Shown here piece after piece: positions 59,261-64,000 of a stretch of DNA of 64,000 bases. A program made the position numbers and the translations under genes. Under the pieces are notes generated by a model. The model made no database searches, was not told the origin of the DNA, and saw only the letters and a list, made by a program, of their open reading frames with translations. This stretch comes from Arthrobacter sp. AK04 (GTDB lineage: Bacteria; Actinomycetota; Actinomycetes; Actinomycetales; Micrococcaceae), in NCBI RefSeq assembly GCF_021129155.1, contig NZ_JAJOMC010000005.1:1-64000 (forward strand), given 5' to 3'. Numbering within the stretch: the stretch's first letter is position 1; each line of letters opens with the position of its first letter.

Positions 59261-60331
59261 ATGCGCGTTTACCCCACATTCTTCAAGCTTGCCTTTTCAT
59301 GGATGGACGCCGAGCGCGCCCACAAAATCGGGTTCAAGGCCATCAGGCTGGCGCACCGCTCCGGCGCGGGAAAGGTCCTGGAAAAGCTGACTGCGCCCGC
59401 ACCATCCCTCCAGACCACGGCTTTCGGCGTAACGTTCCCGTCCCCGTTCGGGCTTGCTGCCGGATTCGACAAGGAAGGGCACGGCATCGAGGCGCTGACC
59501 GAACTCGGGTTCGGCCACGTGGAGGTGGGTACCATCACCGGCCAGGCCCAGCCCGGCAACGAGAAGCCGCGGCTCTTCCGCCTGGTCCAGGACCGCGCCG
59601 TCATCAACCGGATGGGGTTCAACAATGACGGCGCAACCGCTGTGGCCCCGCGCCTCAAAGCTGCCCGTGCCGCCCTGCAGCGCCGGCACCCGGACGTGCG
59701 CCCTGTTATCGGTGTCAATATCGGTAAGACCAAGGCAGTGGAACTGGCCGACGCCGTGGGCGACTATCTCGTGAGCGCCCGCAGCCTTGCGCCCGCCGCC
59801 GATTACCTGGTGGTCAACGTAAGCTCGCCCAACACTCCCGGACTGCGCCTGCTCCAGGATGTGGAGTCGCTCCGCCCCCTGCTGGCCGCCGTGGGTGAAG
59901 AAGCTGACCGGGCTGCCGGGCGCCACGTGCCCCTCCTTGTGAAGATCGCACCGGACCTCAGTGACGAGGATATCGACGACGTCGCCCGCCTTGCGCTCGA
60001 TCTCAAGCTGGATGGCATCATCGCCACCAACACCACCGTCGCCCGGGACGGGCTCGCCTCGCCGGCGGAGCAGGTGGAGAAGTGCGGTGCGGGCGGGCTT
60101 TCCGGCGCCCCGCTGAAGCAGCGTTCCCTTGATGTGCTGCGCAGGCTCAAGGATGTCACCGGCGACGCCCTTACCCTGGTGGCAGTGGGCGGCGTGGAAA
60201 CAGCGCAGGATGTCCAGGACAGGCTGGATGCCGGGGCCACCCTGGTCCAGGGCTACACTGCGTTCCTTTACGAAGGGCCCTTCTGGGCGGCGCGCATCAA
60301 CCGGGAACTGGCGAAGAAGCGCCGGCCCTGA
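59261..60331 (+). CDS. pyrD: Dihydroorotate dehydrogenase (quinone), class 2
   Basis: 356 residues from ATG 59261; the longer upstream frame lies antisense to the hydrolase gene. It oxidises dihydroorotate to orotate with FMN and passes electrons to quinone. N-terminal amphipathic membrane helix (about 1-40), [13 protein letters not shown] near 67-79, [10 protein letters not shown] near 112, [16 protein letters not shown] near 186, FMN phosphate site [11 protein letters not shown]. Class 2 length. It is detached from the pyr operon by 49 kb. Confidence 0.97.
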   Translation: MRVYPTFFKLAFSWMDAERAHKIGFKAIRLAHRSGAGKVLEKLTAPAPSLQTTAFGVTFPSPFGLAAGFDKEGHGIEALTELGFGHVEVGTITGQAQPGNEKPRLFRLVQDRAVINRMGFNNDGATAVAPRLKAARAALQRRHPDVRPVIGVNIGKTKAVELADAVGDYLVSARSLAPAADYLVVNVSSPNTPGLRLLQDVESLRPLLAAVGEEADRAAGRHVPLLVKIAPDLSDEDIDDVARLALDLKLDGIIATNTTVARDGLASPAEQVEKCGAGGLSGAPLKQRSLDVLRRLKDVTGDALTLVAVGGVETAQDVQDRLDAGATLVQGYTAFLYEGPFWAARINRELAKKRRP

Positions 60332-60369
60332 CTGATGGAACGCGGCGGCACCCTTGCGCCGTCTTTTTA

Positions 60370-60410
60370 AACGCGAAACCCCGGCGGATCAACCGCCGGG
60401 GTTTCGCGTT
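60370..60410. terminator. Bidirectional terminator between pyrD and the DUF3043 gene
   Basis: A perfect 18-bp inverted repeat (60370-60387 with 60393-60410), loop ATCAA. The plus strand has TTTTT just upstream (60363-60368 region reads as AAAA past the stem on the minus strand), so both directions have a workable tail. Confidence 0.9.
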
Positions 60411-60427
60411 ATCGGAGCCTCTGCCGG

Positions 60428-61030
60428 TCAGGCGGGGTACTGCCCGCGCTTGACCTGGGGCTTGGGAAGGCGGAGTTTGCGGAACTGCAGGGAGCGCATG
60501 GAGCCGTACCAGACGGTTCCGCGTTCCACCTCGCCGAATTTGGCAGTCAGGCGCTTGCGGAGTTGGCGGGACAGGATGAACACGTCCACGAAGACGGCCA
60601 GGAACATCACCCAGAACCCGCCAAGGACGTAGATCATCATGTCGCTGGATGCCGGGACCACCAGGGACACCAGCACGAAGACGAGGGCGCCGAACATCAG
60701 GTATTCACCCAGGCTGAAGCGCGCGTCGACAAAATCACGGGCAAAGCGTTTCTGCGGCCCCTTGTCACGCAGGGGCAGGAACTTCTCGTCGCCGGTGTCC
60801 AGTGCCTGGCGCATTTTAAGCCGCTGGTCCTGGATGGCCTGGCGCTCGGCAGCCTTGGATGCCTTGCGGTCCTCAGGGACCAGCGGGCGCTTGCGCGCTG
60901 CTTCCTGTGCCTTGCGGGTGGGAGTCGGAGCCCCCTTGCCGCTCAATTGGTTGGCCCGCGCCGCCGCCTCTGCAGCCTGTTGGTCTACTGTTTGCTGCGC
61001 CGAGGGCGCTTCCTTTTTACGTCCGAACAC
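60428..61030 (-). CDS. DUF3043 domain membrane protein
   Basis: 200 residues from GTG 61030. A charged, Ala/Gln/Arg-rich cytoplasmic N-terminus (~85 residues, probably helical), DKGPQKRFARDFVDARFSLGEYL near 88-110, then two transmembrane helices (about 112-130 and 133-153), and a basic tail. The family is actinobacterial and of unknown function. Confidence 0.9.
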   Translation of the reverse strand: MFGRKKEAPSAQQTVDQQAAEAAARANQLSGKGAPTPTRKAQEAARKRPLVPEDRKASKAAERQAIQDQRLKMRQALDTGDEKFLPLRDKGPQKRFARDFVDARFSLGEYLMFGALVFVLVSLVVPASSDMMIYVLGGFWVMFLAVFVDVFILSRQLRKRLTAKFGEVERGTVWYGSMRSLQFRKLRLPKPQVKRGQYPA

Positions 61031-61123
61031 CTGAACAGAATACCTTGCGGCGGGCTGCGGATTTGATGCCTGGCCATAGCCGCACCCCGCAGCGGCGGAT
61101 GTGACGCGGGTAATGTTTTGGCC

Positions 61124-62566
61124 ATGACTTCATCGCCCACGGCCATGCCGGAGAATCCCAGTGTCCGCCCATCCCCGGGCTTTGCCGGAAACAGCTCGAC
61201 GGAAGATCTCCGTACCGCCATCGACGCGTCCTTCGGCCAAACCCTTGAACAGCTCAAAGAGCTGGTCGCCATCCCCGGCATTGCGTGGCCCAGCTTCGAC
61301 CGCGAACCTCTGGAACGCAGTGCCGAAGCCGTAGCGGACCTGCTGCGCGGCGTTGGCCTGGACAATGTGCAGATCCTGGCCTGCGACAAGCCGGACGGCA
61401 CCCCGGGCGGCCCCGCCGTCGTCGCACGCAGGCCCGCCGCGGACGGCAGGCCGACGGTCCTCCTGTACGCCCACCACGACGTCCAACCCACGGGGGACAC
61501 CGGCCTGTGGGAGACCGAACCGTTCACCGCCGTCGAGAAGGACGGGCGCCTGTACGGCCGTGGCGCGGCGGATGACAAAGCCGGAATCATGGCACACGTT
61601 GCCGCCTACGCGGCAGTTTCGGAGGTGCTCGGCAGCGCTCTTGGCCTGGGCGTGACGTTCTTTTTTGAAGGCGAGGAAGAAGCGGGATCCCCCACCTTCC
61701 GGTCATTCCTGGAGGAAAACCGTGAGCTGCTGCGCGCCGATGTCATCGTGGTGGCCGATTCGAGCAACTGGAAGGTGGGGGTTCCCGCGTTGACCACCAG
61801 CCTTCGGGGCCTGGTTGACGGGACCATCGAAGTCCAGGTCCTTGAGCACGCCGTCCACTCAGGCATGTACGGCGGTCCCGTGCTGGATGCGCCCACCCTG
61901 CTGTCCCGCCTCATCGCCACGCTTCACGATGACGGGGGCAACGTTGCCATCAAGGGTTTGGTGGCAAAGGACACCGCCGCCGTGGACCTTCCGGAGGAGG
62001 ATTACCGGGCTGACGCATCCGTGCTCGACGGCGTCCGGCTGGCGGGCTCGGGCAGCATCGCCTCACGGCTCTGGACCAAGCCCGCGCTGTCCATCATCGG
62101 GTTCGACGCTCCGTCCGTGGACGCAGCTTCGAATACCCTGCTGCCGCGCGCGAGGGCAAAGTTCAGCCTTCGGCTGGCGCCGGGACAGGTCCCCGCCGAG
62201 GCAATGGATGCCGTGCGCCGGCATGTGGAGGCGAATGCCCCGTTCGGTGCAAGGGTGACATTCACGCCGGGGGAGAGCGGAAACCCGTTCCTGACCGACA
62301 CCTCATCGCCTGCGGCCTCACTGGCGATGTGGGCACTGGGGGAGGCCTGGGGAGTACCGGCGGTGGAAACCGGCATAGGCGGTTCCATCCCCTTCATCGC
62401 CGACCTGACGGAACTGTATCCGGACGTGCAGATCCTGGTGACGGGTGTGGAGGATCCGGACTCCCGCGCGCACAGCGCCAACGAATCCCTACACCTTGGC
62501 GACTTCCGCAAAGCCATCCTGGCCGAGGCGCTGCTCCTCGTCCGGATCAATGAACAGGGGCTCTAG
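61124..62566 (+). CDS. M20 family dipeptidase
   Basis: 480 residues from ATG 61124. Zinc residues of M20 peptidases: H in LYAHHDVQPTGD near 113, D in GRGAADDKAGI near 148, EE in FFEGEEEAGSP near 181, D in VVADSSNW and the C-terminal H in DSRAHSANES; the dimerisation lid begins at LRGLVDGTIEV. Substrates are di- or small peptides. No SD is visible; TAATGT (61111-61116) ends seven bases before the ATG, so the mRNA may be nearly leaderless. Confidence 0.92.
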   Translation: MTSSPTAMPENPSVRPSPGFAGNSSTEDLRTAIDASFGQTLEQLKELVAIPGIAWPSFDREPLERSAEAVADLLRGVGLDNVQILACDKPDGTPGGPAVVARRPAADGRPTVLLYAHHDVQPTGDTGLWETEPFTAVEKDGRLYGRGAADDKAGIMAHVAAYAAVSEVLGSALGLGVTFFFEGEEEAGSPTFRSFLEENRELLRADVIVVADSSNWKVGVPALTTSLRGLVDGTIEVQVLEHAVHSGMYGGPVLDAPTLLSRLIATLHDDGGNVAIKGLVAKDTAAVDLPEEDYRADASVLDGVRLAGSGSIASRLWTKPALSIIGFDAPSVDAASNTLLPRARAKFSLRLAPGQVPAEAMDAVRRHVEANAPFGARVTFTPGESGNPFLTDTSSPAASLAMWALGEAWGVPAVETGIGGSIPFIADLTELYPDVQILVTGVEDPDSRAHSANESLHLGDFRKAILAEALLLVRINEQGL

Positions 62567-62760
62567 GTCCTCCGCCGGCCGCGGCTGCCCGAACCAAAAT
62601 ATGGGCTTTCTCCGGGAACAAGGAGGGACCAGCCATGGTTACGTCAGGAGTTAGAGCTACACGTCCGCCCCGCGTAGCATGTAGCTATAGCCCATACCGA
62701 AACCGTAGGGGCAGGCACCGCCAGCGCGGCGCCGCCAGACCGTCCTAAGAAGGTAGGCCA
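62567..62760 (+). promoter_or_regulatory. erpA upstream region with small ORF candidate
   Basis: 194 bases. An AAGGAGG (62610-62616 area) precedes ATG 62635, which opens a 37-codon frame ending at 62748; the predicted peptide is arginine-rich with one cysteine and uses rare AGA/AGG codons, so coding is doubtful. TAGCAT (62675-62680) is a possible -10 for erpA. Confidence 0.3.
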
Positions 62761-63150
62761 ATGAGCACCGCAACAAATGAGAACAGCACCGGTACCACCA
62801 GCACGGCCAGTGATGAACTGCCCGTCCACGAGGTCAAACTGACCGACGTCGCAGCAGGCAAGGTGCGCAGCCTTCTCGAGCAGGAAGGCCGTACGGACCT
62901 GCGCCTCCGGGTTGCCGTGCAGCCCGGCGGCTGCTCCGGGCTGATCTACCAGCTGTACTTCGACGAGCGGCTCCTGGACGGAGACGCAGTCCGGGACTAC
63001 GACGGCGTCGAGGTTGTTGTGGACAAGATGAGCGTTCCGTACCTGAGCGGTGCCTCCATCGACTTCGAGGACACCATCTCCAAGCAGGGGTTCACCATCG
63101 ATAACCCGAACGCCGGCGGCTCCTGCGCCTGTGGGGATTCGTTCCACTAA
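62761..63150 (+). CDS. erpA: Iron-sulfur cluster insertion protein ErpA
   Basis: 129 residues from ATG 62761 (AGAAGG upstream). A-type carrier: the three cluster cysteines are C58 (PGGCSG) and C122/C124 (GGSCACGDSFH). The first ~20 residues are a Ser/Thr-rich lead. It delivers Fe-S clusters to apo-proteins. It stands before the cytochrome oxidase genes, as in other actinobacteria, consistent with respiratory Fe-S demand. Confidence 0.95.
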   Translation: MSTATNENSTGTTSTASDELPVHEVKLTDVAAGKVRSLLEQEGRTDLRLRVAVQPGGCSGLIYQLYFDERLLDGDAVRDYDGVEVVVDKMSVPYLSGASIDFEDTISKQGFTIDNPNAGGSCACGDSFH

Positions 63151-63336
63151 GCCGGTTATTTCGCCCGATGCCGGCGCCGGGCCACCTGCCGAAAATAACG
63201 GTATGGAGGCACGGCGCCGACATGTGGGCGAAACGCCCGGCGGAGCGGTAAGCTCTACACCGAGTAGTAAAACTTTTAGTGTGCCCGGGGCGGCCGAGTC
63301 TTCCCGGACAGCAGCAACAAGTAGGAAGGGCCGTCT

Positions 63337-64000
63337 GTGAGTTCGCAGAACCGAACCGGCAGCCGACGCAAAACGATCACAACGATCTCAAGCTTGGCAA
63401 TTGCCGGCGCGTTGGTTTTGACCGGATGTTCGCCAGAGGTAGAGAAAGGGTGGCTGCCCACGGAACGTGGCACCACCAGCAACACCGACCGCATCATGGA
63501 CCTCTGGGTCAACTCATGGATTGCCGCCCTGGTTGTGGGCATCATTACCTGGGGCCTGATCGTTTGGTGCCTGGTCGCGTACCGCCGCCGCAAGGGCACC
63601 GTCGGGTTCCCGCGGCAGACCAGCTTCAACCTCCCCCTGGAAGTCTTTTACCTGACCATCCCGCTGTTCATGGTTGTGGTGTTCTTCTACTTCACGGACC
63701 GCGACCAGCAGGCCATCGATAACCGCTCAGAGCCGGCCGACGTCGTTGTTGACGTCCGCGGCAAGCAGTGGGCCTGGGACTTCAACTACAAGGCCGGCGA
63801 CGTCATTGAAGAGGACGTCTACGAAGCCGGCGTGCAGACGAACCTCACCGGAAACACCATTGACATGGAACAGCTCCCCACGCTGTACCTGCCGGTGAAC
63901 AAGTCCGTTGACCTCGAGCTGAACGCACGCGACGTGATCCACTCCTTCTGGGTTCCCGCCTTCCTGCAGAAGCGCGACATGATCCCGGGCAAGACCAACT
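63337..64000 (+). CDS. ctaC: Cytochrome c oxidase subunit II, 3' end outside the window
   Basis: At least 221 residues from GTG 63337 (GTAGGAAGGG upstream); the frame is open to the window end. A lipoprotein signal ends at LVLTGC with C31. Two transmembrane helices follow (about 63-87 and 103-124), then the periplasmic cupredoxin domain begins with VDVRGKQWAWDFNY, the aromatic electron-entry patch, and reaches IHSFWVPAFLQKRDMIPGK. The CuA ligands lie mostly beyond the end. It is part of the aa3 oxidase. Shorter open frames here are shadows. Confidence 0.95.
   Translation, partial: MSSQNRTGSRRKTITTISSLAIAGALVLTGCSPEVEKGWLPTERGTTSNTDRIMDLWVNSWIAALVVGIITWGLIVWCLVAYRRRKGTVGFPRQTSFNLPLEVFYLTIPLFMVVVFFYFTDRDQQAIDNRSEPADVVVDVRGKQWAWDFNYKAGDVIEEDVYEAGVQTNLTGNTIDMEQLPTLYLPVNKSVDLELNARDVIHSFWVPAFLQKRDMIPGKTN

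Noticed and set aside
63151..63336. GTTATTT/AAATAAC inverted repeat after erpA as a terminator
   Set aside because: Only seven A/T-rich pairs with a 31-base loop and no U-tract; too weak to list as a feature.

Overview
The window is high-GC chromosomal DNA from an actinobacterium, most likely a Micrococcaceae member close to Arthrobacter/Pseudarthrobacter. The reasons are the actinobacterial integration host factor, DUF3043 and DUF3097 proteins, ErpA followed by a lipoprotein CtaC, frequent GTG/TTG starts, and a gene order that in several blocks parallels the Mycobacterium core genome. It is almost entirely housekeeping DNA: I see no prophage, insertion sequence, CRISPR array, rRNA or tRNA gene.

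Layout. Positions 1-188 are a poly-G and extreme-GC edge. A PrsW-type membrane protease (minus) is divergent from the pyrimidine operon pyrR-pyrB-pyrC-(PH-like membrane protein)-carA-carB-pyrF, whose genes mostly overlap by a few bases. Then come mihF, gmk, rpoZ, coaBC, metK and a PriA without visible helicase motifs. At 16.9-20.8 kb a minus-strand operon (SorC-type regulator, aldo/keto reductase, alpha/beta hydrolase, glycosyltransferase) faces the glycerol genes glpD-glpF-glpK. leuS has its own leader peptide and attenuator. It is followed by a DegV protein and a small accessory stretch (nucleotidyltransferase-like protein, small membrane proteins, ABM monooxygenase, a DUF4193 remnant). Next are comEA-comEC-holA, convergent with rpsT, then a MazF-like protein divergent from lepA, hemW, DUF4870 and DUF3097 genes, a CIRCE-controlled hrcA-dnaJ-rsmE set, a GerMN/Gmad2 lipoprotein, and phoH-ybeY-CBS transporter-era. 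After that lie an LCP cell-wall ligase, an M13 peptidase, leuA behind a leucine-rich leader peptide, recO, uppS, two tandem alpha/beta hydrolases, pyrD, DUF3043, an M20 dipeptidase, erpA and the 5' part of ctaC, which runs off the window.

How they work together. pyrR-B-C-carA-carB-pyrF plus the distant pyrD supply most of the UMP pathway (pyrE is not here), and a PyrR-binding RNA element overlaps the pyrR ribosome binding site. mihF, gmk, rpoZ, coaBC and metK feed chromosome organisation, nucleotide, RNA polymerase, CoA and SAM supply. glpD/F/K form a glycerol uptake and catabolism unit. hrcA-dnaJ is the heat-shock set.

The most interesting signal is a pair of related leader peptides, (M/V)RA(I/E)LLL(L)S, placed 28 kb apart before leuS (25349) and leuA (53550). 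In both, a TAnnnT -10 element ends exactly six bases before the start codon, so both leaders are predicted to be leaderless transcripts. The leuS leader is followed by a classic intrinsic terminator and the leuA leader by a long stem. This suggests that leucine biosynthesis and leucyl-tRNA charging share a ribosome-sensed leucine signal.
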